27,311 nt of DNA, from the NCBI GenBank assembly GCA_019307665.1, contig JAFDJC010000036.1:1-27311 (forward strand), written 5' to 3'. Position numbers and translations under genes: made by a program. Origin of the DNA: Deltaproteobacteria bacterium (GTDB lineage Bacteria > Desulfobacterota > Desulfobacteria > Desulfobacterales > SURF-7). The notes beneath the pieces are model-generated. The model made no database searches and was not told the origin of the DNA. It worked only from the letters and a program-made list of their open reading frames with translations. Below, piece after piece: positions 7,418-14,838 of the stretch (the stretch's first letter is position 1; each line of letters starts with the position of its first letter).

Positions 7418-7483
7418 CATCACAATGCACCGGATCAGCTACAGCCTTCGACTTCCACTGTCCGGTAATCGTGGCCGTTAAAT
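7412..7483 (+). other. attC-like recombination site 2
   Basis: R'' is GGATAAC (7412-7418) and R' is GTTAAAT (7477-7483), a perfect GTTRRRY. The L-box arms pair as CACAATGCACCGGA against TCCGGTAATCGTG, leaving unpaired bases on one strand, the asymmetry that orients integrase on folded attC sites. The centre (about 7433-7460) is a variable loop. The total of 72 bp is within the attC range. The antitoxin stop codon lies in R''. Site 1 shares the left arm TAACATCAC..TGCAC.GGAT, so the two belong to one attC family. Confidence 0.82.
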
Positions 7484-7533
7484 AGTGAAATTATGCTTAG
7501 GTCATAGTAAAAATAAAAAAGGAAGTAAGAAAA

Positions 7534-7650
7534 ATGAAGAAAATTAGCATAATAATTTGTGATCGTTATCACACTTGTGCAGGCGGGAAGTGCCTGCGAG
7601 CTATGCGTAACTGGGAAGGAGCTTTTTACGAAACCATCAATACTGAGTGA
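7534..7650 (+). pseudogene. Truncated CGGC-domain protein remnant
   Basis: A 38-codon frame beginning MKKISIIICDRYHTCAGGKCLRA and then MRNWEGAF matches the N-terminus of CGGC-domain proteins (Cys-rich putative metal-binding proteins of anaerobes, normally well over 100 residues). It then runs into TGA, and the expected CGGCPGG-type core is missing. A good ribosome binding site (GGAAG, 8 nt) precedes the ATG. The frame starts about 50 bp after attC site 2, the usual distance for a cassette gene, so it is probably the 5' part of a third cassette whose remainder, including its attC, was lost. Its last 14 bp overlap the 3' end of the oppositely oriented ABC permease gene, marking the breakpoint at about 7625-7650. 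Confidence 0.7.
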
Positions 7651-8461
7651 GGGACCCGTTGATTTTTGCAATCTTAACTGCATACTTAAATATCCACAAG
7701 CTGAAGGGAATCATAACAGCGGAAAATACAATCAATGGAATTATGCTGGGCAGCAGATCCTCAAGGGAATAGCCCTGGAGCAAGGCAAGCCTCATGCCTT
7801 CAAGTGAATGGGTGACCGGCAAAAAATAAGACAAGCTCTGGAGCCAGTCAGGCAAGATGCTAACCGGATAATATACACCGCTCAGCAGCCAGGACAGGCC
7901 GCTGAAAATCCAGTTAAGTGGATCACCTTTTTTAAATACCATGATAAAGCTGGCTGATAAAATACCGATACTGCTGCAGGAAAACACCGTAAGAGTCAAT
8001 ATAAGCATGGCACCCAAATAGTTGGCGTCATTAATATCTAAATCAAATGCCAGCGCCCCTAAAAGCAGATAGGCGACAATCCGAAGAGAAGTTATGACAA
8101 AACTATAAAGAGATGATGAGATAATAATCGTTGGAATTGTTGTCTGAGTGACGAGCATTGCCTCCAATGTTCCAAGTGTCTGGGCGCTCCTGATACAGGT
8201 TGAAAAACTACGCAAAGAAACCTGTACATAACTAATCAGGGCTAGTCCGATTAAAAGAAATGAAAGATAATTACCTCCATATTGTTTAAGATGTGGTGAT
8301 GCCGAGTCGCCTACCAGTTTTGAAAGAAAGTAAAGAGAAAGAATCGAAAGGAACATACCCAAAAATTGAGTGATAAAGGCAAATTTATAACTCGACTCGT
8401 TGATGAAATCCTTATATAAAAAAACAAACGGTTTTTTAAGGTATGGAAAAATGTTATTCAT
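7637..8461 (-). CDS. ABC-2 type transporter permease
   Basis: 274 residues with about six hydrophobic spans (for example FAFITQFLGMFLSILSLYF, LSFLLIGLALISYV, ILTLTVFSCSSIGILSASF and the final IPLIVFSAVMIPFSLWIF). The conserved ABC-2 signature region lies before TM5: WLLSGVYYPVSILPDWLQ, then FLPVTHSLEGMRLALLQG. Such permeases pair with the ATPase encoded 12 bp upstream to export lipids, drugs or polysaccharides across the inner membrane; the substrate is not deducible. It is the last gene of a minus-strand operon. The extreme C-terminus (about the last five residues) reads into the remnant CGGC gene, so the native tail may have been replaced at a rearrangement joint. Confidence 0.88.
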   Translation of the reverse strand: MNNIFPYLKKPFVFLYKDFINESSYKFAFITQFLGMFLSILSLYFLSKLVGDSASPHLKQYGGNYLSFLLIGLALISYVQVSLRSFSTCIRSAQTLGTLEAMLVTQTTIPTIIISSSLYSFVITSLRIVAYLLLGALAFDLDINDANYLGAMLILTLTVFSCSSIGILSASFIMVFKKGDPLNWIFSGLSWLLSGVYYPVSILPDWLQSLSYFLPVTHSLEGMRLALLQGYSLEDLLPSIIPLIVFSAVMIPFSLWIFKYAVKIAKINGSLTQY

Positions 8462-8473
8462 TTTACGAAGCCA

Positions 8474-9481
8474 TCACTCATTAATGCATTTTACAAACAA
8501 TTGACTTAAGGGCTGCCTCTCACATTCACATGATTCGATTTTAATTCGCATCCCAACCAGTAATTCGATGAGGTCGGAAATGCTTTCTTTTTCCGCATTG
8601 ATTTCAACGGTCATGAGGACAACTTCATTTCGGAATGGAGATGGATTAATCGTACATGTTTTATACTTAAAATCAGGACGATGAGTTACGGACAATATCT
8701 GTTCAATTGGTGTTTTCAGGGTTAGAATATATTGTTCTTTTTCTTTAAATATCCTTTGTATTTCACCTATGGTGCCTGATCTTCTAATTTTACCGTTCTG
8801 GATAATTGTGACCCTGTCGCATATTTCTTCGGCCTCCTGCATGTTATTTGTGGCGATTAAAACCGTCTTTCCTGATTCAGCAACCAGGGCATCTTTAATA
8901 AATCGTCTTAATTTGTAAGCGACAACAGGATCCAGACTTTTGGTGGGTTCGTCAAGAAAAAGAATCTGTGGATCGGTAAGGAGACCGCGGGCAATGGCTA
9001 TTTTTTGCTTGTTCCCTGATGAATAATTCTGGAAGACCTGATCGATCTCTTTTTCCAGCCCCATTAATGAAACAAGCTCTTCTATTTTTTTGTCTGTTTT
9101 TGGGGCTGATATGTTATTCAATGAACAAAAGAATCGCAGGTTTTGTCTTCCGGTCAGCCGCCAAAAAAAGCTTCGTTCATCACTAACAACGTAGCCGATT
9201 ATTTTTTTTATATTTTTTTCATCAGCCGTTACATCAATGTTGTTGATAAATGCTTTGCCTGTGGTTGGCAGAACAAGGGTGGATAATATTTTAATAAGCG
9301 TTGTTTTACCCGAACCATTTGGCCCAAGAACACCAAAAATTTCTCCATGGTTAACGGTAACACTAATATTATCAAGTGCAACGGTTTCCGGATGTGAAAA
9401 CGGATGCAGGAGCAGTTCCCGGTATCTTCTGGGTAAAGGAAACCTTTTAGAAAGATTCAGCGTTTCAATAGCATATGGCAA
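8474..9481 (-). CDS. ABC transporter ATP-binding protein, DrrA/CcmA type
   Basis: 335 residues. Walker A GPNGSGKTT (53-61), Q-loop region SDERSFFWRLTGRQNL (100-115), signature YSSGNKQ (153-159) and Walker B ILFLDEPT (173-180) are all present, and a C-terminal regulatory extension of about 100 residues follows. The switch histidine is not: the segment reads IATNNMQEAEE, with Asn212 where the family has His in IATHNMQEAEE. The codon is AAT, one base from CAT. Loss of the H-loop histidine usually lowers ATP hydrolysis. The start is TTG at 9481, with no clear ribosome binding site; no in-frame ATG fits. It forms an exporter with the permease downstream and is 15 bp from the DUF2914 gene upstream. 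Confidence 0.9.
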   Translation of the reverse strand: MPYAIETLNLSKRFPLPRRYRELLLHPFSHPETVALDNISVTVNHGEIFGVLGPNGSGKTTLIKILSTLVLPTTGKAFINNIDVTADEKNIKKIIGYVVSDERSFFWRLTGRQNLRFFCSLNNISAPKTDKKIEELVSLMGLEKEIDQVFQNYSSGNKQKIAIARGLLTDPQILFLDEPTKSLDPVVAYKLRRFIKDALVAESGKTVLIATNNMQEAEEICDRVTIIQNGKIRRSGTIGEIQRIFKEKEQYILTLKTPIEQILSVTHRPDFKYKTCTINPSPFRNEVVLMTVEINAEKESISDLIELLVGMRIKIESCECERQPLSQLFVKCINE

Positions 9482-9496
9482 AATGGTTACGGATAG

Positions 9497-9919
9497 TTAC
9501 TCTATGATAAAATAAATTCTTTTTAACATTGTTTCATCCTGTGAGAGAATTTCTACCTTCCACTCTCCGGAATCCATGGGAGTAATTTTTTTTGAACTGT
9601 AGGTTCGCCAGTTTGTCGAGCCGACGTGCAGCGGGATACCGGCAACCAATTTATCACCAAAATACCAGTTGTGTAATATCTCGGTATTTCCCTTTGATCC
9701 TGTAACACGGGTAAAGCACATGAGTTTGGTAAGGTCAGTGGAAAAAACATCTCCTGCCCCTACAGGTTCCCTGTCGACAACATCACGACAGATTACTGCA
9801 TCTTCAATGACAATGTCTGTCTTAACAGCTTCATTTTCCTGGCCCGAACACGGAACAGCAATCGCAGTCAACAGACATGTGAATAAAACTAGAGATATAA
9901 AGTATTGATTTGATTTCAC
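9497..9919 (-). CDS. DUF2914-family secreted protein
   Basis: 140 residues with an N-terminal Sec signal peptide (hydrophobic YFISLVLFTCLLTAIAV, probable cleavage after CSG near residue 26). The Cys there lacks a proper lipobox (Pro at -1), so this is probably not a lipoprotein. The mature part carries DUF2914 hallmarks: DVVDREPVGAGDVFSTDL, LMCFTRV, LHNWYFGDK, STNWRTYSSKKI and GEWKVEIL. The function of the family is unknown; it is a small beta-rich envelope domain. The start is GTG at 9917-9919 with AAGGAGG six bases upstream. It sits between the Ig-like protein gene and the ABC ATPase gene with gaps of 18 and 15 bp, so it belongs to the same operon. Confidence 0.82.
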   Translation of the reverse strand: MKSNQYFISLVLFTCLLTAIAVPCSGQENEAVKTDIVIEDAVICRDVVDREPVGAGDVFSTDLTKLMCFTRVTGSKGNTEILHNWYFGDKLVAGIPLHVGSTNWRTYSSKKITPMDSGEWKVEILSQDETMLKRIYFIIE

Positions 9920-9937
9920 GAGAGCCTCCTTTTCATA

Positions 9938-11755
9938 TTACCATTTTACTTTTGTCGTCAGTTTGGTTGAACCTTTTGTTCCTGTTTTGGGGTCTGTTGC
10001 TGTAATCGTCACCTTACCGACAGCATGAGAATTTGCAAGTCCTTTTCTGCCGGTTGTGTTTCTGACAGAGGAAAGTGTCGGATCTGATGAAGACCATTCC
10101 ACAAGCTCTGTAATCGTTTTTTTAGATCCGTTGGAATAAACGCCGGTTGCAGAAAATTGTTTCATTTTTCCGATATACAAAGTCTGATTTTTCGGGGTTA
10201 CTGACAGGGATTCCAGTTCGGAATCGATGACAATAAGGTCGACTTTACCTTTGATACCAGTATTGGGGTAAGAGGCGGTAACAACGAGGGAACCGGTGGA
10301 TAATGTGGTGAGGGTTCCTTTCTTGTCGACAGAGTTGCCGATCGTTGCAATCGATGTATTAGAACAAGACCATTTAACAAGATGTGAGATGTCATTAGTA
10401 GAATTATCCGTGTACGAGCCGATTGCGACTATCTTACTGTTCCTGCCCACTGGTATGTTGGTTTCAGGCGGTTTTACTGATATGGAAACCAGTGTTGCGG
10501 ATGTGACGGTGATGCCGGCTTTACCGCTGGCACTAGTTACAGGATCTATTGCTGTTATTACGGTTTCGCCTTCGGTGGCGCCTTGTATCTTGCCTTTTAG
10601 ATTTTTTTTGTTATGGGCAATTGCAATCCGATTGTTTTCTGTTGTCCAGTTAAGCCTGCTCGTAACGTTTTCCTTTGAACCATCTGAGAAAGATCCGGTG
10701 GCAGATAGTTGAACCGTTTCTCCCAGTGGTATAATAGGGCTTGTCGGAGTGATGGATATGGAAAGCAACTCCGAAGAAATCACCGTCAGCAGTGTTTTGC
10801 CGGACACACCGGATTTTGGGTCTGTGGCTTCAATGATTGTTGAACCCTTTGAAAAAGCAGCAATCTCTCCCTTACAGCCCTCAATATTTCCTGTTGCAAT
10901 CACAAAAGGATTTTTGGCAGACCATTTTAGCACATTCGTGAGGTCTTTCGTGGATCCATCCGAATATTTCCCGGTTGCACGAAGCTGGAGAGTCTTGCCC
11001 AGGGGTATTGACGGATTTTGGGGCGACAGCGAAATCGATATGAGGTTTTGTCCCTGTACTATAATCCTGGTAGTATCTTTAATTCCTACTTCCGGATCTT
11101 TTACCGTAATCACCGCGGAACCTGCTGACCTGGATACGGCCAGACCTTTTTTGTCGGGTGAAGTGCTGAACCTTACCACTTTAGGGTTGGAAGAGGACCA
11201 GTCAACCGATTTTTGTAAAATGTGGGTTGAGCCGTCACTGTATTTGCATTTTGCCATCAACTGCAAAGAGGTACCCAGAGGGATGGATGATTTTTTGCGG
11301 ATGATTTTAATTGATACCATCCGCGCCTTAATAATCGTCACGGTAATGTCATCTTTTATTCCAGTCCCAGGCGCTTGGGCTAAAATTGAGGTTGAGCCTG
11401 CGGTTTTAGAAATAAGCATGGCATTTCCATCATCTGTAAGTTTCACCTTTGCAGTCGATTTGTTTTTAACCACCCACGATACAGCAGATGAGATATCTCG
11501 TTTTGAGTTATCGGAAAAAGTACCTTCAGCTTTTAATTGAAGCGATTTGCCGAGCGGAATTATGGCGTTTTCAGATATAATTTCAAGGGCGATGAGTTTT
11601 GCCTCGGAAACTGTCAGCAGGGTTTTTCCGGTTTTTCCGGTTTTCTGATTTGTAGCGGAGATGGTGGTGATGCCGGATGCTTTGGAAAAAGCTGTGCCTG
11701 TTGGACTGCCTTCCTGAAACACCGTAATATTCTTGTCTGATGATTCCCAGATCAC
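9938..11755 (-). CDS. Ig-like (BIG_2) repeat protein, C-terminal fragment after a frameshift
   Basis: 605 residues from a GTG at 11755; the same frame is open further upstream to the frameshift near 11850-11865. It holds the rest of repeat 2 and six more repeats of about 88-90 residues, each of bacterial Ig-like group 2 type: a start such as LISISLSP, then IPLGKTLQLRATG.YSDGSTKDLT, a W.S.NP core, then TIIEATDPKSG..GKTLLTV. The last repeat ends STKLTTKVKW with no anchor or sorting signal. BIG_2 repeats make rod-like adhesive or structural ectodomains. The GTG overlaps the stop of the upstream fragment (GTGA), so reinitiation could still produce this part, but without its membrane anchor. Together with the upstream fragment it was one gene of about 757 codons. 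Confidence 0.85.
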   Translation of the reverse strand: MIWESSDKNITVFQEGSPTGTAFSKASGITTISATNQKTGKTGKTLLTVSEAKLIALEIISENAIIPLGKSLQLKAEGTFSDNSKRDISSAVSWVVKNKSTAKVKLTDDGNAMLISKTAGSTSILAQAPGTGIKDDITVTIIKARMVSIKIIRKKSSIPLGTSLQLMAKCKYSDGSTHILQKSVDWSSSNPKVVRFSTSPDKKGLAVSRSAGSAVITVKDPEVGIKDTTRIIVQGQNLISISLSPQNPSIPLGKTLQLRATGKYSDGSTKDLTNVLKWSAKNPFVIATGNIEGCKGEIAAFSKGSTIIEATDPKSGVSGKTLLTVISSELLSISITPTSPIIPLGETVQLSATGSFSDGSKENVTSRLNWTTENNRIAIAHNKKNLKGKIQGATEGETVITAIDPVTSASGKAGITVTSATLVSISVKPPETNIPVGRNSKIVAIGSYTDNSTNDISHLVKWSCSNTSIATIGNSVDKKGTLTTLSTGSLVVTASYPNTGIKGKVDLIVIDSELESLSVTPKNQTLYIGKMKQFSATGVYSNGSKKTITELVEWSSSDPTLSSVRNTTGRKGLANSHAVGKVTITATDPKTGTKGSTKLTTKVKW

Positions 11756-12195
11756 GGTTTCTGTGATGTCTTTTGTTTGTCCGTTGGCATATATTCCTGT
11801 GGCCCTGAACTGAATAGTATTGCCGGGTGAGATATTGCCGGCATCCGGAAAAATAACCCGGTTTCGAAATTTGTTGCCGTGATAATGGTTTTTCCAGCGG
11901 AAACGCTTTTAACAAAACCGGAATTATCAACACCTGCAACCTCTGAATCAGATGATCGCCAGGTCACAAGGGCAGCGATATCTTTTTTGCTTTTATCCGA
12001 GTATATGCCGATTGCGGTCAGCTGTCGTGAATCACCCTGAGATAAAGGTAGGGGATGCGGAAGCTCAATATATACAAGATGCGGTTTTTTTAAATATAAA
12101 AAATAGATAGCCGTAAAACCGGCAATGAGCAGAAAAAACAGGATTAAAAGAATTGGAATATAAGAACGGTTTTTAGAATTTGAATTATTCGTCAT
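11752..12195 (-). CDS. Ig-like (BIG_2) repeat protein, N-terminal membrane-anchored fragment
   Basis: 147 codons from the ATG at 12195, chosen because GGAGG lies 8 nt upstream; a TTG at 12210 is less likely. A short basic N-terminus is followed by one membrane helix (YIPILLILFFLLIAGFTAIY), then BIG_2 repeat 1 (LSQGDSRQLTAIGIYSDKSK ... GKTIITATNFETG). After that Gly the frame turns to nonsense and stops. The next frame gives a proper repeat 2 beginning VIFPDAGNISPGNTIQFRATG. Compared with other repeat junctions, about 16 linker residues are also missing, so a deletion of about 46-49 bp fits better than a single miscalled base. The intact protein would be a signal-anchored envelope rod encoded first in an operon with DUF2914 and an ABC exporter. 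Confidence 0.75.
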   Translation of the reverse strand: MTNNSNSKNRSYIPILLILFFLLIAGFTAIYFLYLKKPHLVYIELPHPLPLSQGDSRQLTAIGIYSDKSKKDIAALVTWRSSDSEVAGVDNSGFVKSVSAGKTIITATNFETGLFFRMPAISHPAILFSSGPQEYMPTDKQKTSQKP

Positions 12196-12326
12196 CCGGC
12201 TAACCTCCAATCGTTGTATGATTTTTACGGAATCGCTATAAATTAAATTTATTGATGATGGTATTAATCCAAAATATTGTTTCTGTCAATTAATATAAAG
12301 ATTTATAAATAACAAATATTGACTGT

Positions 12327-12355
12327 TTGACAAATGTATTTTTATTACATAAAAT
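12327..12355 (+). promoter_or_regulatory. Strong candidate promoter for the PilZ pair
   Basis: TTGACA (12327-12332) and TAAAAT (12350-12355) are separated by exactly 17 bp in AT-rich DNA. The first PilZ ATG is 201 bp downstream, so the leader would be about 190 nt. I see no recognisable riboswitch in it; a frame at 12327-12524 has no ribosome binding site or family look and is not called. Confidence 0.6.
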
Positions 12356-12555
12356 TATCATAATTCATTCGACTCCAGAAATTATTCACGCAAAAATTGT
12401 TGATTCATTCAGAGTTTTATTATCGTTATCATTTATTATCAGTATCAGGGACAGACTTATTCGGCTATCTGAATTCACTCGGACAGTTCAACTCCTCGAA
12501 GCCGTTTTAATAGTGCCGGATTAGTACCGGTATTTCAATGATATGGAGGCGCCAA

Positions 12556-12867
12556 ATGTCCTTAAAGAAAAAGAGAAGGTTTGCTCGCAATTATAACGGA
12601 GGTCCGATTACTATTTCTGAAGTTGATAATAAAATATCCAATAATGCGATGATGGACAATTACAGTGTGAACGGAATGAATTTTATAACCGATTTTGCTG
12701 TAAGGCCCGGTTCCGACATCAGTATAGAAGTTCTAAATCAACCATTAGAAAACAATCTACCAAATTTTCTTAATGATTTTCATGCAAAAGTCATATGGTG
12801 CGAACAGCTATCGGACGACGCAGGGTATACTATAGGGGTAAGGTTCAAAAAGACAATGGATCAATAA
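12556..12867 (+). CDS. PilZ-domain protein (putative c-di-GMP binding)
   Basis: 103 residues, about one PilZ domain. The c-di-GMP-binding signatures are recognisable: RxxxR in KRRFARN (Arg7 and Arg11) and the N-x-S-x-x-G motif in NYSVNGMNF, followed by the barrel strands (IEVLNQPL, FHAKVIWCE, GYTIGVRF). PilZ proteins act as c-di-GMP effectors that change partner activity in motility or envelope synthesis. The start ATG at 12556 has GGAGG 7 nt upstream, better than an ATG at 12538. A second PilZ gene follows 31 bp later on the same strand, and an HD-GYP gene that could degrade c-di-GMP lies about 5 kb away. Confidence 0.78.
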   Translation: MSLKKKRRFARNYNGGPITISEVDNKISNNAMMDNYSVNGMNFITDFAVRPGSDISIEVLNQPLENNLPNFLNDFHAKVIWCEQLSDDAGYTIGVRFKKTMDQ

Positions 12868-12898
12868 AAATTCATCAAATGAGGGATAAGGAGCGACG

Positions 12899-13321
12899 TT
12901 GAATCACAATGTGAATAGAATAAAAGACGACGCAAATATGTCATACGAAATCATAGATCGAAGAAAAGAAAGCCGGTACAAGGTCAAAGACGGAATATTT
13001 ACTGTGCCGACACCCCGGATTCAATCATCAAGGCTGGGAAATATTATTGATATCAGTATGGGTGGGCTTGCTTTCCAGTATTTTTTGGTAAGAAATATGA
13101 GTTTTAATAATTTTATGGAGCTTGACATTTATATTAGTGGTGATGGAATGTTTTTGGACAACCTTCCCATTAACATTATTTCCAACATCGAACTTCAAGG
13201 GAGTAGAAAACAGTATATGACGATATCGAAGCGGTTTGGTGTGCAGTTTCGAGAGTTTGATCAGGTTAAAAACACAAAATTACATCATTTTATTGAACAT
13301 TATACGATATATAAAGTTTAA
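12899..13321 (+). CDS. PilZ-domain protein (putative c-di-GMP binding)
   Basis: 140 residues. An N-terminal extension of about 20 residues precedes the RxxxR motif (DRRKESRYKV) and the D-x-S-x-x-G motif (IIDISMGGLAF); both signatures are intact, so c-di-GMP binding is likely. The later strands FMELDIYISG, INIISNIE and SKRFGVQFREF close the barrel. The start is TTG at 12899, supported by TAAGGAG ending about 5 nt upstream; the ATG at 12938 has no ribosome binding site but would still leave the whole domain. It is co-directional with the preceding PilZ gene, so the two are probably co-transcribed paralogues with different partners. Confidence 0.82.
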   Translation: MNHNVNRIKDDANMSYEIIDRRKESRYKVKDGIFTVPTPRIQSSRLGNIIDISMGGLAFQYFLVRNMSFNNFMELDIYISGDGMFLDNLPINIISNIELQGSRKQYMTISKRFGVQFREFDQVKNTKLHHFIEHYTIYKV

Positions 13322-13343
13322 TAAAGACCCTTAATTAAGAATA

Positions 13344-13373
13344 ACTAAGAAGCTTTTAGTCAAAATATTTTTA
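13344..13373. terminator. Small convergent terminator between PilZ and trpF
   Basis: ACTAAGA (13344-13350) pairs with TTTTAGT (13354-13360), including one G-T pair and a 3-nt loop, followed on the plus strand by CAAAATATTTTTATC. It overlaps the trpF stop and lies 22 bp after the PilZ stop. It is short and AT-rich, so it may be weak. Confidence 0.4.
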
Positions 13374-14025
13374 TCAGCTTTTTCGTTCCCGTATAGTTTA
13401 GAACAGTATCCACAAACGTTTTTACCTTATTTATATCTTTCCTCCCGGGCGACAGTTCAACACCTGAACTAATATCCACAGCATCAGGTGAACATGATTT
13501 CATGGCATCACTAATATTTTCAGGCGAGAGACCACCCGCGAGAATGAACGGGAAATTTTTGCCATACTTACCGGCTTCCGACCAGTTCCAGGGCAGTGCA
13601 TTGCCACCGGGTAGTTTGCCTTTTCCCAGTTCCACCAGGAAAGCGGAGGCATTGTATTCTGCAGCCTGTTTTAATTTTGGATAACGACTGATGAAAAGTG
13701 CCTTAATGACAATCAGTTTTTGTTCTATGAGTCTATTGACAAGGGAAGGGGATTCAGCACCATGAAGCTGAACGGCATCCAGCCCGCAAAAGTCAACAAT
13801 GCGCATGATATCCGTATATTCGGCATCCACAAAAACACCTGTTTTTTTTATGCCGGAAGGGAGCGCTTTGCTGATGTTTTTTGCCGGTTCATTGGGTACA
13901 TGGCGTGGGCTTTTTGAATAAAAAACCAGCCCGATGGCATTTGCTCCCACTTCAGCACATTGAATGGCCTCTTCAACATTGGTGAGGCCGCAGATTTTTA
14001 TTTGTGGTATCGTGATATTTTTCAT
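13360..14025 (-). CDS. trpF: Phosphoribosylanthranilate isomerase
   Basis: 221 residues, a TIM barrel that converts N-(5'-phosphoribosyl)anthranilate to CdRP, the third step of tryptophan synthesis. The catalytic Cys is in KICGLT (residue 12) and the general acid Asp in VDISSGVE near the end. Phosphate-binding blocks FILAGGLSPENI and ISSGVE are present, as is GADAVQLHG-like DAVQLHGAE. ATG starts one base after the trpC stop, so the pair is coupled. It is the last trp gene here; trpB and trpA do not follow. Confidence 0.95.
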   Translation of the reverse strand: MKNITIPQIKICGLTNVEEAIQCAEVGANAIGLVFYSKSPRHVPNEPAKNISKALPSGIKKTGVFVDAEYTDIMRIVDFCGLDAVQLHGAESPSLVNRLIEQKLIVIKALFISRYPKLKQAAEYNASAFLVELGKGKLPGGNALPWNWSEAGKYGKNFPFILAGGLSPENISDAMKSCSPDAVDISSGVELSPGRKDINKVKTFVDTVLNYTGTKKLIKIF

Positions 14026-14026
14026 T

Positions 14027-14830
14027 TTAGTTCAATAACAGGGATCTGATAAACCTCGAAGGATCATCAGCCCTGACAATACTTTCGCCGATCAGAAAGC
14101 AGTTTATCCCATACTCCTTATTCTTAATAATATCTATCCTGTCCCTTATGCCGCTTGCAGCCACTGCGGTTTGATGCGGTTTAATCAATTTCATCATTCT
14201 TATGGCAATATTGATATCAGTATCAAATGAACTTAAATTGCGGTTGTTGATTCCAATGAGGTCTGCACCGGCCGAAGTGGCATCCTCAAGATCTTTTTCC
14301 GAATGGACCTCCACAAGACTATCCAGAGACAGCTCACGGCATAATGCAAGATAATCGGTAAGTTGTCTCGCGGAAAGTATCCTTGCAATAAGAAGAACAG
14401 CATCAGCTCCAAGAAGGACCGACTCGTAAATTTGGTATGATGAGATCAGGAAATCTTTTCTCAGCACAGGAAGTTTAACAGCATCTCGAGCCTTTTGGAG
14501 ATCTTCAAAGCTTCCTTTAAAAAAATGACGGTCCGTGAGAACGGAGATAGCTGCTGCACCACCTTTCTCGTACTGTCTGGCATAATCCGAAGGGTCAAGG
14601 CTTGTGTTTATGTCTCCTTTTGAAGGAGATGCCCGTTTAATTTCTGCAATAATATTTATTCCTGAAGGAGTTGTTTTCTTCATGGCATTGCTGAAAAAAC
14701 GTGTTTTATTTTGTTTTTCTTCAGATTTTCTTCGGAGCTCTTGTTCCGGGATCGTCTTTCTTGACACCTCGATTTCTTTTTTTTTCTGTTCAACAATTAC
14801 CTTAAGGAAATCTTTTTTCATAACCAACAT
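14027..14830 (-). CDS. trpC: Indole-3-glycerol phosphate synthase
   Basis: 267 residues, monofunctional (not fused to TrpF). It closes the indole ring of CdRP to indole-3-glycerol phosphate. Catalytic lysines and glutamates are in the expected blocks: IIAEIKRASPSKGDI, LPVLRKDFLI, DSLVEVHSEKDLEDA, LIGINNRNLSSFDTD and the phosphate-binding AVAASGIRDRID with FLIGESIVRADDP. The ATG at 14830 is 8 bp after trpD; a second in-frame ATG three codons later is possible. Confidence 0.95.
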   Translation of the reverse strand: MLVMKKDFLKVIVEQKKKEIEVSRKTIPEQELRRKSEEKQNKTRFFSNAMKKTTPSGINIIAEIKRASPSKGDINTSLDPSDYARQYEKGGAAAISVLTDRHFFKGSFEDLQKARDAVKLPVLRKDFLISSYQIYESVLLGADAVLLIARILSARQLTDYLALCRELSLDSLVEVHSEKDLEDATSAGADLIGINNRNLSSFDTDINIAIRMMKLIKPHQTAVAASGIRDRIDIIKNKEYGINCFLIGESIVRADDPSRFIRSLLLN

Positions 14831-14838
14831 ACCTGTTT

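Larger units (their letters stand above)
6807..7477 (+). mobile_element. Integron gene cassette carrying a BrnT/CopG-type TA pair
   Basis: The stretch from the crossover point G|TTATCC (6806/6807) to G|TTAAAT (7477/7478) has all features of an integron cassette of 671 bp. Its first six bases TTATCC, joined to the terminal G on circularisation, give GTTATCC, the exact complement of GGATAAC that opens its own attC (7412-7418). It holds one promoter, two coupled genes with little spare sequence, and an attC at the 3' end. Toxin-antitoxin cassettes with their own promoters are known from sedentary chromosomal integrons. No integrase is in the window, so here it is a CALIN-like array or the tail of a longer one. 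Confidence 0.75.

Noticed and set aside
10296..11540. Long plus-strand open frames opposite the Ig-like repeat gene
   Set aside because: They are antisense shadows of the repeat-coding strand; the minus-strand frame has clear BIG_2 repeats.
11840..11870. Programmed -1 frameshifting at the T-run in the Ig-like gene
   Set aside because: The sequence lacks a proper X-XXY-YYZ heptamer at the needed place, and the missing linker residues point to a deletion instead.
12356..12555. c-di-GMP riboswitch in the long leader before the PilZ genes
   Set aside because: I could not find the conserved GEMM core elements; only short, weak palindromes are present.
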